The notes beneath the pieces are model-generated. The model was not told the DNA's origin, did not search any database, and saw only the letters and a list, made by a program, of their open reading frames with translations. Shown piece by piece: positions 1 through 8,879 of a DNA stretch of 25,992 nt. The stretch's first letter is position 1; each line of letters opens with the position of its first letter. The position numbers and the translations under genes were made by a program. The stretch spans positions 1-25,992 of the forward strand of contig DASTBU010000164.1 of NCBI GenBank assembly GCA_035711845.1, given 5' to 3'. The stretch is from DASTBU01 sp035711845. Its GTDB lineage: Bacteria > Acidobacteriota > Vicinamibacteria > Vicinamibacterales > 2-12-FULL-66-21.

Positions 1-1
1 G

Positions 2-2389
2 AACCGGCAGGCCGTCGTGGCGATTTCCGTCGTGAGCCCCGAGATCGTTCGCGTCCGGTTCTCGCCGACAGCGAAGCTGGGACGCGACCATTCGTACGCC
101 GTCGTTTCCAGGGATTTCGAGGATCCGCGTCCGGCGATCACCTCCACGGCGAGCATGACGACGATGACGACGACGGCGCTCCGTGTGTCGGTGCGGCACC
201 GGCCGTTTCGCGTGGCCGTGTTCAGCGCGCAGGGGGAGTCGCTCGACGAGGACGATCCCGCTATGGGTACTGCGGTCTCTGGCGCCGCCAGCCGCGTCTA
301 CAAACGACTGCGGCCCGACGAGCAGGTCTACGGACTCGGGGAAAAGAGCGGAAAGCTGAATCGCCGGGGGAAGATGCTGGGCGGTTACAGCTTCACCATG
401 TGGAACTCCGACACCTACGGGTACGACGCGAGCATCGATCCGCTGTACGCGTCGTTCCCGTTCTATCTCGTGCTGCGCAACGGACGCGCGCACGGCATCT
501 TCCTGGACAGTACGCACCGCAGCAACTTCGACATCGGCCACCAGTTTCAGAATCTGCTGTCGTTTGGCGCCGACGGCGGCGAGCTGGACTACTACTTCAT
601 CGACGGACCAGATCCCAAGCAGGTCATCTCCCGCTACACGCAGCTGACGGGACGCATGCCGCTTCCGCCGCTCTGGGCGCTTGGGTACCACCAGTGCCGC
701 TACAGCTACTATCCCGAATCGCGCGTGCGCTTCATCGCGGAGAATTTTCGTGAACGGCGGATTCCAGCCGACGCGCTCTGGCTGGACATTCACTATTTGG
801 ATGGGTACAACCCGTTCACCTGGGACACCACGCGCTTTCCCGATCCGGGCCGCCTGGTGTCCGACCTGCGCTCGCAGGGGTTCCGCACGGTCACGATCAT
901 CGATCCACATCCGAAAAAACAGGTCGGCTGGTCCGTGTATGACAGCGGGCTGGCAGGGGATCACTTTGTCAAGAAACCTGACGGTTCCGTCCTCGAGGCG
1001 CCGGTGTGGCCTTCACAGGCGGAGAGGGATCCTGCGCCGAGCGTATTCCCCGACTTCAGCCGGCCCGCGACGCGCGACTGGTGGGGCGGACTGTACAAGG
1101 AACTCGTCGATCTCGGAGTTGCCGGCATCTGGAACGACATGAACGAACCCGCGTTGTTCGTGCCGCCAACGGGGACGATGCCGCTGGATGCGCGCCACGA
1201 CAACGAGGGACAACCAACCGATCACCGCGAAATCCACAATGTGTACGGCATGCTGATGACGCGTTCGACCTTCGAAGGGCTTTCGCGGCTGCGGCCTGAC
1301 GAGCGTCCGTTCGTGCTGACGCGCGCCACGTTTGCCGGCGGGCAGCGCTATGCGGCGCTCTGGCCGGGCGACAACGTCAGCACGTGGACGGCGCTGCAGG
1401 GAACGATCCCGATGCTCGCATCGCTTGGCCTCTCGGGATTTGCGTTCGTGGGCAGTGATATCGGCGGCTTTGCCGAATCACCGACCCCAGAGCTGTTTAC
1501 GCGCTGGCTTCAGGCGGGCGTGTTCTATCCTTTCATGCGGACGCATACGACGTTTGGAACCGACGACCAGGAGCCCTGGTCGTACGGCGTGGCCCACGAG
1601 CTCGTCAATCGTCAGGCGATCGAGCTGCGATATCGATTGCTCCCGCACATCTACAATGTGATGCAGCAGTCCAGCGAAACGGGGCTCCCGGCTCTGAGGC
1701 CGCTGTTCGTGGAGTTTCCTTCTGACGACCGGACGTGGGATCAGGACGACCAGTTCATGTTCGGCAGCGACCTCATCGTCGCGCCCGTGCTGCGTCCAGG
1801 CGAGCGCAATCGCGTCGTGTACTTGCCGAAGGGCGTCTGGTTCGACTTCTGGACCGGACGGCCACACACCGGGGAACAGTCGATTTCGGTGCCGGTGACG
1901 ATCAGCTCGATTCCGGTGTTCGTCAGGGCCGGGGCCTTCATCTACCAGCAGCCCGTCGTGCAGCACACGGGCGAGATGCCCGGACAGCCGCTCCGTGTGT
2001 CCGTCTATCCCGCGCAGAGCTCGACCTCGACGCTGTACGAGGATGATGGCCACACGTTGCAGTATCGCAGCGGCGCCTTCTCGAAACGGCGCTTTATACA
2101 GACGCGCACGTCAGATCGGGACGGGCGGGATCAGCACGCCACAGTCGAAATCGCAGCGGCGGAGGGCAGTTATCGTCCGGCAGCGCGGACGTTGGTGCTC
2201 TCGATCCGATGGACTGGCGAACCGAGGAGCGTTTCGGTTCGCGCCGCCGGCTCTCCAAGCGCACCTCTCGATCGTGTCTCAGACGCCGATCTCGAAGCGA
2301 GGCAAACCGGATGGACGCTCAGCGAGGATGGTTTCGTGCGGGTGAAGGTCGCCGATCGCTTCGATGGTCTCACCGTCGTCATTGAATGA
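2..2389 (+). CDS. GH31 family alpha-glucosidase, 5' end outside the window
   Basis: Retaining glycoside hydrolase of family 31, expected to release glucose (or xylose) from alpha-linked oligosaccharides. A first GTG occurs at 17, but the frame is open to the left edge and the protein opens straight into the beta-sandwich strand VSPEIVRVRF, so the true start is probably a few tens of codons upstream. Counting from that GTG, the TIM barrel carries the family signature GIWNDMNEP with the nucleophile Asp at about residue 374. LWPGDN supplies the acid/base Asp at about residue 452, and GSDIGGF follows. C-terminal beta-domains include the usual YEDDG segment. No signal peptide can be judged because the N-terminus is missing. 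The exact substrate is not readable from sequence. The TPR/CRTAC1 gene run follows after 77 bp. Family assignment is firm; substrate is open. Confidence 0.93.
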   Translation, partial: NRQAVVAISVVSPEIVRVRFSPTAKLGRDHSYAVVSRDFEDPRPAITSTASMTTMTTTALRVSVRHRPFRVAVFSAQGESLDEDDPAMGTAVSGAASRVYKRLRPDEQVYGLGEKSGKLNRRGKMLGGYSFTMWNSDTYGYDASIDPLYASFPFYLVLRNGRAHGIFLDSTHRSNFDIGHQFQNLLSFGADGGELDYYFIDGPDPKQVISRYTQLTGRMPLPPLWALGYHQCRYSYYPESRVRFIAENFRERRIPADALWLDIHYLDGYNPFTWDTTRFPDPGRLVSDLRSQGFRTVTIIDPHPKKQVGWSVYDSGLAGDHFVKKPDGSVLEAPVWPSQAERDPAPSVFPDFSRPATRDWWGGLYKELVDLGVAGIWNDMNEPALFVPPTGTMPLDARHDNEGQPTDHREIHNVYGMLMTRSTFEGLSRLRPDERPFVLTRATFAGGQRYAALWPGDNVSTWTALQGTIPMLASLGLSGFAFVGSDIGGFAESPTPELFTRWLQAGVFYPFMRTHTTFGTDDQEPWSYGVAHELVNRQAIELRYRLLPHIYNVMQQSSETGLPALRPLFVEFPSDDRTWDQDDQFMFGSDLIVAPVLRPGERNRVVYLPKGVWFDFWTGRPHTGEQSISVPVTISSIPVFVRAGAFIYQQPVVQHTGEMPGQPLRVSVYPAQSSTSTLYEDDGHTLQYRSGAFSKRRFIQTRTSDRDGRDQHATVEIAAAEGSYRPAARTLVLSIRWTGEPRSVSVRAAGSPSAPLDRVSDADLEARQTGWTLSEDGFVRVKVADRFDGLTVVIE

Positions 2390-2409
2390 TGTAGGTGGCG
2401 AGAGGCTGT

Positions 2410-2425
2410 CGGACTTCGAGGTCCG
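2410..2425 (+). terminator. Small hairpin after the GH31 gene
   Basis: A near-perfect 16-nt palindrome, CGGACTTCGAGGTCCG, lies 20 bp after the GH31 stop codon. It folds into a 6-bp stem with one G-U pair and a TCGA loop. No T-tract follows, so a terminator role is only a possibility. Confidence 0.25.
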
Positions 2426-2451
2426 TACCGCCGGGTGGGGCGCGTCAGCGA

Positions 2452-2460
2452 TGCTAGAAT
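2452..2460 (+). promoter_or_regulatory. Extended -10 element directly upstream of the first TPR gene
   Basis: TGCTAGAAT matches an extended -10 box (TG-N-TANNNT). The start codon ATG is only 6 nt downstream of its last base. Transcription starting the usual 6-8 nt after the -10 would begin at or next to the ATG, giving a leaderless mRNA. No convincing -35 box and no Shine-Dalgarno sequence are visible. This is an inference from sequence only. Confidence 0.45.
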
Positions 2461-2466
2461 TGCGCG

Positions 2467-4038
2467 ATGGATCGCCGGAGTGCCTGGCGCCTGTCTGCCA
2501 TTGCCGCAGCTCTGCTGTCTCTCGCTGCAGCCGCCCGGCCTCAGCAATCGGCTGTCACAGCTGAACCCTCCATCTCAACCCTGAGCGAGGGCCGGGCGTT
2601 CCTGCAGGCGGATGATCTCGACCGCGCCAGGGCCAGCTTCGAGTCGGTCCTTGCGGGCAACCCCTCGTCCGCCGAAGCGCACTATCTGCTCGGAATGGTC
2701 CTCGAGCGCCAGAAGAACCTGCCGGCGGCGGCCGCCGCGTACGAGAGTGCGATCAGGTATGCACCCCAAATGGCCGAGGCGTACGACCGCCTGGGATTCG
2801 TTCTGGGCCAGCAGGGGAAGATTCCGGACGCCCTTCGGCACTTCGCGCAGGCGGTCCACCTCGCGCCCGGCCTGTTCGATGCGCAGTATCACCTCGGAGC
2901 GACGCGCTGGTGGACGCGGGATTACGCCGGCGCACTCCCCGCGCTGGAGGCCGCCGTCAAGCTCCGGCCGAACCATGTCGAGGCCCGGTACTATCTGGGG
3001 CTGACGCTCGAAGGCCAGGGACGACTCGAGCTCGCAATCGAGCACTTGCGCGAGGCGGCGCGGTTGAGTCCGCAGCTCGCGGTCGTACAGAAACGCCTCG
3101 GCGTGGCGCTCCAGGCGTTTGGCGATCTCGATGGCGCCATCGCGCACCTGGAATCCGCCGTGCGACTCGACCCATCAGCGGCGGACGCGCAGAACAGCCT
3201 CGGCCTCGCCCTGTCGCAGAAGGGCCGCGGCGACGAGGCGGTGGCGGTGTTCCAGCGCCTGATCAAAGCGCAGCCGGCTTACGCACCGGCGCGCCTGAAT
3301 CTCGGCACGGCGCTGATGCAGCAAGGGAACCTCGCGGAAGCCGTAGCGGAGTACCGCGCGCTCGTCAAAGTGGATCCGACCAACGCCGAAGCGTTTTACA
3401 ACCTTGGTCTCGCGCTCAAGCAGCAGGACGACTTCGCGGGCGCGGAGATCGAGCTGCGCCGGGCTGCAAAGCTGAATCCTGAACTGCCCGAAGCGCCCTT
3501 CACACTCGGCGTCGTCTTGTGGCAGACCGGACGGCCGGAAGAGGCGGTTCTGCAGCTCCGGGAAACGATCGCGCGCAAACCGGATTACGCCGATGCGTAT
3601 TACATGCTCGGCACCATCCTCAAGCAGCAGGGTGCGCTCGTCGACGCCGTATCCCAGTTCCGCCACGCCATCAGGTACCGGCCGATGTCCGCCGAAGCGC
3701 ACCTCAGCCTCGGTCAGGCGCTGAAACAACTGGGGCAGGAGGAGGCCGCGGCGGCGGAACTGGCCGAAGCGGATCGGCTGAATCGGAAGACCGCAGATGC
3801 GCAGGCGTCGACCTTCGCCGTGAGTATTGGGGTGCAGAAACTGAAAGCGAATGACTATACAGGCGCCATCGAGAGATTCCGTGAGGCGATCCGGCTCGCG
3901 GCCGAGAATCCCCAGGCGCACTATCAGCTGGCCCTGGCGCTGAGACAGACCGGCGCCCGCGCCGAGGCGCGCGCGCATTTTGCCGAGGCCCGGCGGCTGG
4001 CACCTCACCTCAGGCCGCCGGACGACGACAAGCGATGA
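2467..4038 (+). CDS. Secreted/periplasmic TPR-repeat protein (about 14 repeats)
   Basis: A 523-aa scaffold-type protein. Residues 1-26 look like a signal peptide: a basic start MDRRSAWR, an Ala/Leu-rich core and a cut site near AAARPQQ. From about residue 40 to the end, roughly fourteen 34-residue tetratricopeptide units follow each other, recognisable by repeated cores such as AEAHYLLG, AEAYDRLG, VEARYYLG, AEAFYNLG and ADAYYMLG, each followed by a helix ending near a Pro. TPR arrays bind proteins or peptides; no catalytic domain is present. The last codons overlap the next gene in an ATGA junction, implying translational coupling to the CRTAC1-type protein. The two are therefore likely partners outside the cytoplasm. 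The ATG start directly follows an extended -10 box. Confidence 0.9.
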   Translation: MDRRSAWRLSAIAAALLSLAAAARPQQSAVTAEPSISTLSEGRAFLQADDLDRARASFESVLAGNPSSAEAHYLLGMVLERQKNLPAAAAAYESAIRYAPQMAEAYDRLGFVLGQQGKIPDALRHFAQAVHLAPGLFDAQYHLGATRWWTRDYAGALPALEAAVKLRPNHVEARYYLGLTLEGQGRLELAIEHLREAARLSPQLAVVQKRLGVALQAFGDLDGAIAHLESAVRLDPSAADAQNSLGLALSQKGRGDEAVAVFQRLIKAQPAYAPARLNLGTALMQQGNLAEAVAEYRALVKVDPTNAEAFYNLGLALKQQDDFAGAEIELRRAAKLNPELPEAPFTLGVVLWQTGRPEEAVLQLRETIARKPDYADAYYMLGTILKQQGALVDAVSQFRHAIRYRPMSAEAHLSLGQALKQLGQEEAAAAELAEADRLNRKTADAQASTFAVSIGVQKLKANDYTGAIERFREAIRLAAENPQAHYQLALALRQTGARAEARAHFAEARRLAPHLRPPDDDKR

Positions 4039-5810
4039 TCACCCGCGTGCGCTGCGACCGCGAGGTTCGGCAGATGGAATCTCGTGTCGATCGATTTCGG
4101 CGGCTGCGAGCCGTCCTTGCGCTGGCCACGAGCATCTCGGCGGGAGCCTTGGGCGCGACGGGATCGAGAGCGCAGGACGCGCCGCTCGGATTCTCGTTCA
4201 GCAACATTGCCCGCGAAGCCGGATTGACAGCCGTGACAGTCTACGGCGGCAGGGAGACCAACAAGTACCTGCTCGAGACGACCGGGTGTGGCGTAGCCGT
4301 GCTGGACTACGATGCGGATGGCTGGCTGGATGTGTTGCTGGTCAACGGGTCCATCCTCGAAGGCTTCCCGAGCGGCAGCGCTCCGACCAACCATCTGTAT
4401 CGCAACAAGCGCGACGGGACGTTCGAGGACGTGACGGACAAGGCGGGGTTGGCTCAGAGCGGGTGGGGGCAGGCGGCCTGCGCTGGTGACTACGACAACG
4501 ACGGGTACGACGATCTGTTCGTCACCTACTGGGGACAGAACCGCCTGTATCGAAACCGCACGGATGGCACGTTCGAGGACGTGACCGGCGCGGCAGGCCT
4601 GCAGACCAGTAAGCCCCGGTGGGGCGCCGGCTGTGCGTTCATCGATTACGACCGAGACGGTCGTCTGGATCTTTTCGCCGCCAACTACATCGACTTCGAC
4701 CTCGCGTCGGCACCCGTCCCCGATTCCGGCCTCTGTAGATACAAGGGCATCCCCGTTGCGTGCGGGCCGCCAGGGTTGCCGGGCGGGAAGAACGTGCTCT
4801 ACCGCAATACGGGGAGCGGCACGTTCGAGGATGTCTCGGATCGGACGGGCATCACACGAGCCAGGGGCACATATGCCCTCGGAGTCAGCACGCTCGACTT
4901 CAATGATGATGGCTGGTCCGATTTGTACGTGGCCAACGATTCCAACCCCAGCGCTCTCTATTTGAACAACACGGACGGCTCCTTCAAGGATATCGGGGTC
5001 GAGGCGGGCTGCGCCTACAGCCAGGACGGCAAGCCCCAGGCCGGGATGGGCATTGCGGTCGGGGACTACGATCGCAACGGCACGATGGACTTGTTCAAGA
5101 CGAATTTCGCGGGCGACACGTCGACGCTCTATGCCAACAACGGAAAAGGCTACTGCGACGACCGCACGTTCGCCGGCGGGATCGGCCTGAACACCCGGTG
5201 GCTCGGGTGGGGTGTCGGCTTCCTCGACCTCGATCGTGATGGGTGGCTGGACTTGTTCCTGGTCAACGGCCATGTTTATCCGGAAGTCGAGCGCCTGAAG
5301 ACCGAAGCGGGATACAAGCAGCGGAAGGTCGTCTACCGCAATCTCGGCCAGGGCCGGTTCGCGGACATCACGGAACGGCTTGGGCCCCCAGTTACCTCAC
5401 CTGCAGCCGGCCGGGGAGCGGCGTTTGCCGATCTCGACAACGACGGCGACATCGACGTCATCGTCAACAACGTTCACGCCGCGCCGGATCTGTTCCGGCT
5501 CGAATCGCCCCCTGGCACGCACTGGCTGACGGTGAAGCTCGTTGGCACGCGGTCGAACCGCAGTGCCATCGGCGCGCGCGTCCGCCTCGTTGGCGCCGGC
5601 GGCGTGCAGGTGCAGGAGGTCCGGGGAGGCGGCAGCTACTACTCGCAGAACGATCTGCGCGTCACGTTCGGGCTTGGCGGATCGACCAGCGTGGAGCGCG
5701 TCGAGGTCCGGTGGCCGAACGGACTCGAGGAGCGTTGGGACGACATCGAGATCGACCGGATCGTGACGTTGAAAGAGGGGGGCGGCGTGGCGGCGCGGAC
5801 GGGGCAATGA
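4035..5810 (+). CDS. CRTAC1-type secreted protein: FG-GAP/VCBS propeller plus ASPIC/UnbV domain
   Basis: A 591-aa exported protein. The first ATG overlaps the upstream stop (ATGA). An internal ATG at 4074 gives a cleaner signal peptide (hydrophobic stretch LRAVLALATSISAGALGA, cut near GSRAQDA) and may be the real start. The body is an FG-GAP/VCBS beta-propeller with seven DxDxDGxxD-type calcium loops, for example DYDNDGYDD, DYDRDGRLD and DLDNDGDID. An insert holds a Cys pair in CRYKGIPVACGPPGL. The last ~80 residues form the ASPIC/UnbV domain: NRSAIGARV, then GGSYYSQNDLRVTFGLG and VEVRWPNG. Members of this family are extracellular; their biochemical role is largely unknown. It is sandwiched between two TPR proteins and has a diverged paralogue 1 kb downstream. 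Confidence 0.92.
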   Translation: MITRVRCDREVRQMESRVDRFRRLRAVLALATSISAGALGATGSRAQDAPLGFSFSNIAREAGLTAVTVYGGRETNKYLLETTGCGVAVLDYDADGWLDVLLVNGSILEGFPSGSAPTNHLYRNKRDGTFEDVTDKAGLAQSGWGQAACAGDYDNDGYDDLFVTYWGQNRLYRNRTDGTFEDVTGAAGLQTSKPRWGAGCAFIDYDRDGRLDLFAANYIDFDLASAPVPDSGLCRYKGIPVACGPPGLPGGKNVLYRNTGSGTFEDVSDRTGITRARGTYALGVSTLDFNDDGWSDLYVANDSNPSALYLNNTDGSFKDIGVEAGCAYSQDGKPQAGMGIAVGDYDRNGTMDLFKTNFAGDTSTLYANNGKGYCDDRTFAGGIGLNTRWLGWGVGFLDLDRDGWLDLFLVNGHVYPEVERLKTEAGYKQRKVVYRNLGQGRFADITERLGPPVTSPAAGRGAAFADLDNDGDIDVIVNNVHAAPDLFRLESPPGTHWLTVKLVGTRSNRSAIGARVRLVGAGGVQVQEVRGGGSYYSQNDLRVTFGLGGSTSVERVEVRWPNGLEERWDDIEIDRIVTLKEGGGVAARTGQ

Positions 5811-6856
5811 CGCACTCTACGCTCGTCGGCTGGTGCCGCGTGTTGATCGCAGCGATCACGCTCGCAACGGCCGGTGTGCGCCCCGGAGCGGCCGCCCAGG
5901 ACAGACCCGGACCACCCGAGTCCGGATCGGCGCGGGTGCTGGCAGAGGCGCGCCAGCTGATCAACGAGGGGAAGCCGCGTGTGGCGATCGAGAGGCTCGA
6001 GGGGGCCGCGGATCGGACGCGGCCGGACGTGGCGCACCTGCTGGGAGTCGCGTACTACCACGCCGACGATCATCTGCGCGCGATCGAGTTGCTCGCGCCG
6101 GTGGCCACTGCCTGGCCGGAGAACTCGCTGGAGCGGCGGGAAGCGGTGCAGATCCTCGGGCTGTGCCACTTCATCGTGGGCCGGTTCGCGGAGGCCGTTC
6201 CGTTTCTCGAAGCCACGCGCGCGTGGGCGGCCAATCGCGAACTGGGATACGTGCTCGGACAGGCATACGTGCAAACGCACAGGCCCGATCGCGCGCGCGA
6301 GGTGTTCGCCGACACGTTTGCCGTGGCGCCCGATTCGGCCGCCGCGCATCTCATCACGGCGCAGATGATGATTCGGCTCGAGTTCGAGGAGTTCGCCGAA
6401 AAGGAGCTGACCCGGGCGATCGAAAAGGATCCGACACTGCCGCAGGCGCACGCGCTCCTCGGCCAGGTCGCCATCTTTCGCGGCCGCCTGGACGAAGGCA
6501 TCAGGTTGACCCGGCAGGAAATCGCGCTCAATCCGGGAAATGCGATGGCCTTTCAGCAGTTGGGCGATGCGCTGGTGCGTCAGGGGAACTGGGACGAAGG
6601 TATGACCGCGCTGCAGCAGTCGGTCTGGCTCAATCCGTTCTACAGCGCGCCCTATATCGTGCTCGGCCGGGCGTACATGCAGAAGGGGCAGCCGGCGACG
6701 GCGGAAGGCATGCTCATGCGGGCCATCCAGTACGACCCGAACAACCGGACGGCCCACTATCTCCTGGGGCAGCTCTATCAGCAGATGGGCAGGCTCGAAG
6801 AGGCGAAGCGTGAATTCGCCATCGCCGAGCGCCTGCAGGGGCAACCGGGCCGTTGA
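5807..6856 (+). CDS. Second secreted TPR-repeat protein
   Basis: A 349-aa protein. The frame runs far upstream, but the start chosen is the ATG at 5807. It overlaps the previous stop as ATGA and is followed at once by a signal peptide: VLIAAITLATAGVRPGAAAQD, with a cut near AAA-QD. About nine TPR-like units follow, with cores such as AHLLGVAYYHADD, ELGYVLGQAYVQ, AHALLGQVAI, AFQQLGDALVRQ and AHYLLGQLYQQ. No enzymatic domain is visible. Its place between two CRTAC1-type genes, with translational coupling on the left and a 10-bp gap on the right, suggests that each TPR protein serves its neighbouring propeller protein. It is diverged from, and shorter than, the first TPR protein, so the two pairs may be an old tandem duplication. 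Confidence 0.88.
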   Translation: MTHSTLVGWCRVLIAAITLATAGVRPGAAAQDRPGPPESGSARVLAEARQLINEGKPRVAIERLEGAADRTRPDVAHLLGVAYYHADDHLRAIELLAPVATAWPENSLERREAVQILGLCHFIVGRFAEAVPFLEATRAWAANRELGYVLGQAYVQTHRPDRAREVFADTFAVAPDSAAAHLITAQMMIRLEFEEFAEKELTRAIEKDPTLPQAHALLGQVAIFRGRLDEGIRLTRQEIALNPGNAMAFQQLGDALVRQGNWDEGMTALQQSVWLNPFYSAPYIVLGRAYMQKGQPATAEGMLMRAIQYDPNNRTAHYLLGQLYQQMGRLEEAKREFAIAERLQGQPGR

Positions 6857-6866
6857 CGATCGCCCC

Positions 6867-8879
6867 ATGCTCTCAGTAGCTTCAGCTCTCCAATCTTGCC
6901 TGGCAGTCTCGGCCTGCCTGGTTGCGATTGGAGCCGCGATGGCACGAGAGGATCAGACGTCGCTGACCGACAGTGAGAAGCGTTCCTCGCCTTGGGGTGT
7001 CAGCTTTACCGACATCGCTGATCTCGCGGGACTGCGCGAGCCGTCGATCTATGGCGGCATCGATCGCAAGCGCTTCATCATCGAGACCAACGGCTCCGGC
7101 GTCGCGCTCGTCGACTACGACAACGACGGCTGGCTCGACGCGCTGGTGCTGAGCGGCACGCGGCTGAAGGACGGCACCAGGGAAGAGATGACGTACCCGC
7201 CAGCGGCCGCGCCCACGAACCGGGTGTACCGAAACCGCGGTGATGGGACCTTCCAAGACGTCACCGATCCGACGGGCATGCGCCGGAGCGGCTGGGCCTC
7301 CGGCGTGTGCGCGGGCGATTACGACAACGACGGCTGGACCGACCTCTTCCTCACGTACTACGGCCGCAACGTGCTCTACCGGAACCGCGATGGCAAACGC
7401 TTCGAAGACGTTACCGACCAGGCGGGCTTGTCGGCGCGTGAGACCCGCTGGGGCTCCGGCTGCACCTTCGTCGACTACGACCGCGACGGCAGACTCGATC
7501 TCTTCGTCGCCAACTACCTGCGTTTCGATCTCGCGACGGCAGCCGAACCGGGATCCGGCGCGAACTGCCTCTGGAAGGGGATTCCGGTCAACTGCGGTCC
7601 GAAGGGGCTCCCGACCGAAACGAACCTGCTGTACAGGAACCGGGGTGATGGCACGTTTGCCGACGTTTCGGAGGCGTCCGGAATCGCAGCCGTGACTGGA
7701 CGCTATTCCATGACCGCCTTCGCCACGGATCTGGATGGGGATGGCTGGTCCGACATCTACGTCGCGTCCGATTCCACCGCTTCGATCCTGTATCGCAACG
7801 ACCGCGACGGGACGTTCACCGACGTCGCCGTGGAAAGCGGCGCCGCGTACAGCGAGCACGGCAACCCGCAGGCAGGTATGGGGGTGGCCGTCGGCGATTA
7901 CAATCGCGACGGCCTGCTCGACGTGTTCAAGACGCACTTCGCCGACGACATCCCCGCGTTGTATCGCAGCCTGGGGAAAGGACTGTTCGAGGACGTGGCC
8001 GCCGTGTCCGGGCTCGGGGTGGAGAACCGACACGTCGAGTGGGGAGTCGGCATGCCAGATTTGGACAACGACGGTCTTCACGATGTGCTGTACGTGACCG
8101 GAAACGTGTACCCGGAGATCGAACGGACCTTGCCGTACTATCCCCATCGGGGTCCGCGTGTGGTTTTCAAGAACGCCGGCGATGGACGCTTCGAGAACCT
8201 CACGGCAGCGAGCGGCGACACGTCGATCCCGCATTCGAGCCGTGGCGCCGCGTTCGGGGACGTCGATAATGACGGCGATATCGACGTGCTCGTGATGAAC
8301 ATGAACGAGCCACCCTCGCTGCTGCGAAACGACTACTCAGGCCGGCACGGCTGGATCGTTCTCGAGCTGGAGGGCACGCGATCGAATCGCTCGGCCATCG
8401 GAACGGTTGTCGTCGTGACGGTTGCCGGCCAGCAGCAGGCGCGGGCGGTTCTCAGCCAGTCCAGCTACTACTCACATGACGACTTGCGGTTGCATTTCGG
8501 GCTCGGCGAGCGGCAGCAGGCCGATCGGATCGAGATCAGGTGGCCCAGCGGGCAGGTCGAGACGTTGACGAACGTGAAGGGCCGCGGAATCGTCCGCATC
8601 AAGGAAGGCTCAGCGAGGGAGCGGGCTCCCCAGCGCAACGGTCACCTCCTTGAGGACGTACGCGTCGCCCGTCCCCTCGAAGGCCACCACCAGGTGCGGA
8701 TCCCCGGCTCCAGTCCCCTTCAGCTGCCCGCCCGACACGGCGCCAGGCTTTCGCGAAGTGCGCAACCAGAGGGCGTACGTGCTGCCTCCGCGCCCTTCCA
8801 GCGTGAGGCGCAACGCGTCGCGGTCCGCCCGCGATCGCAGCACTCGGAGTCCGTGGTTTCGCGCGCCGATCGCCGGTGA
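6867..8879 (+). CDS. Second CRTAC1-type FG-GAP + ASPIC/UnbV protein, with an odd C-terminal tail
   Basis: A 670-aa product from the ATG at 6867; a start further upstream would overlap the previous gene and has no signal peptide. The signal peptide is MLSVASALQSCLAVSACLV..., cut near AAMA-RED. The propeller again shows seven Ca-binding-type loops (DYDNDGWLD, DYDNDGWTD, DYDRDGRLD, DLDGDGWSD and others) and the Cys-pair insert CLWKGIPVNCGPKGL. ASPIC/UnbV motifs are NRSAIGTVV, SSYYSHDDLRLHFGLG and IEIRWPSG. The recognisable domain ends near IVRIKEGS, around 8610. The last ~90 residues are Arg/Pro/Ala-rich, match no part of the paralogue, and run antisense through the 3' end of the convergent glycosidase gene. 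A lost stop codon or an indel near 8610 is the simplest explanation, so the tail may be spurious. Confidence 0.88.
   Translation: MLSVASALQSCLAVSACLVAIGAAMAREDQTSLTDSEKRSSPWGVSFTDIADLAGLREPSIYGGIDRKRFIIETNGSGVALVDYDNDGWLDALVLSGTRLKDGTREEMTYPPAAAPTNRVYRNRGDGTFQDVTDPTGMRRSGWASGVCAGDYDNDGWTDLFLTYYGRNVLYRNRDGKRFEDVTDQAGLSARETRWGSGCTFVDYDRDGRLDLFVANYLRFDLATAAEPGSGANCLWKGIPVNCGPKGLPTETNLLYRNRGDGTFADVSEASGIAAVTGRYSMTAFATDLDGDGWSDIYVASDSTASILYRNDRDGTFTDVAVESGAAYSEHGNPQAGMGVAVGDYNRDGLLDVFKTHFADDIPALYRSLGKGLFEDVAAVSGLGVENRHVEWGVGMPDLDNDGLHDVLYVTGNVYPEIERTLPYYPHRGPRVVFKNAGDGRFENLTAASGDTSIPHSSRGAAFGDVDNDGDIDVLVMNMNEPPSLLRNDYSGRHGWIVLELEGTRSNRSAIGTVVVVTVAGQQQARAVLSQSSYYSHDDLRLHFGLGERQQADRIEIRWPSGQVETLTNVKGRGIVRIKEGSARERAPQRNGHLLEDVRVARPLEGHHQVRIPGSSPLQLPARHGARLSRSAQPEGVRAASAPFQREAQRVAVRPRSQHSESVVSRADRR

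Noticed and set aside
4005..5273. Long minus-strand open frame antisense to the first CRTAC1-type gene (also 6882-8234 for the second).
   Set aside because: Repetitive Val/Ile/Glu-rich shadow of the DxDxDG repeats in high-GC DNA; no start signal and no family features.
5243..5806. In-frame upstream extension of the second TPR protein.
   Set aside because: It lies inside the first CRTAC1-type gene in another frame and is Arg-rich shadow sequence. The ATGA start at 5807 has a signal peptide.
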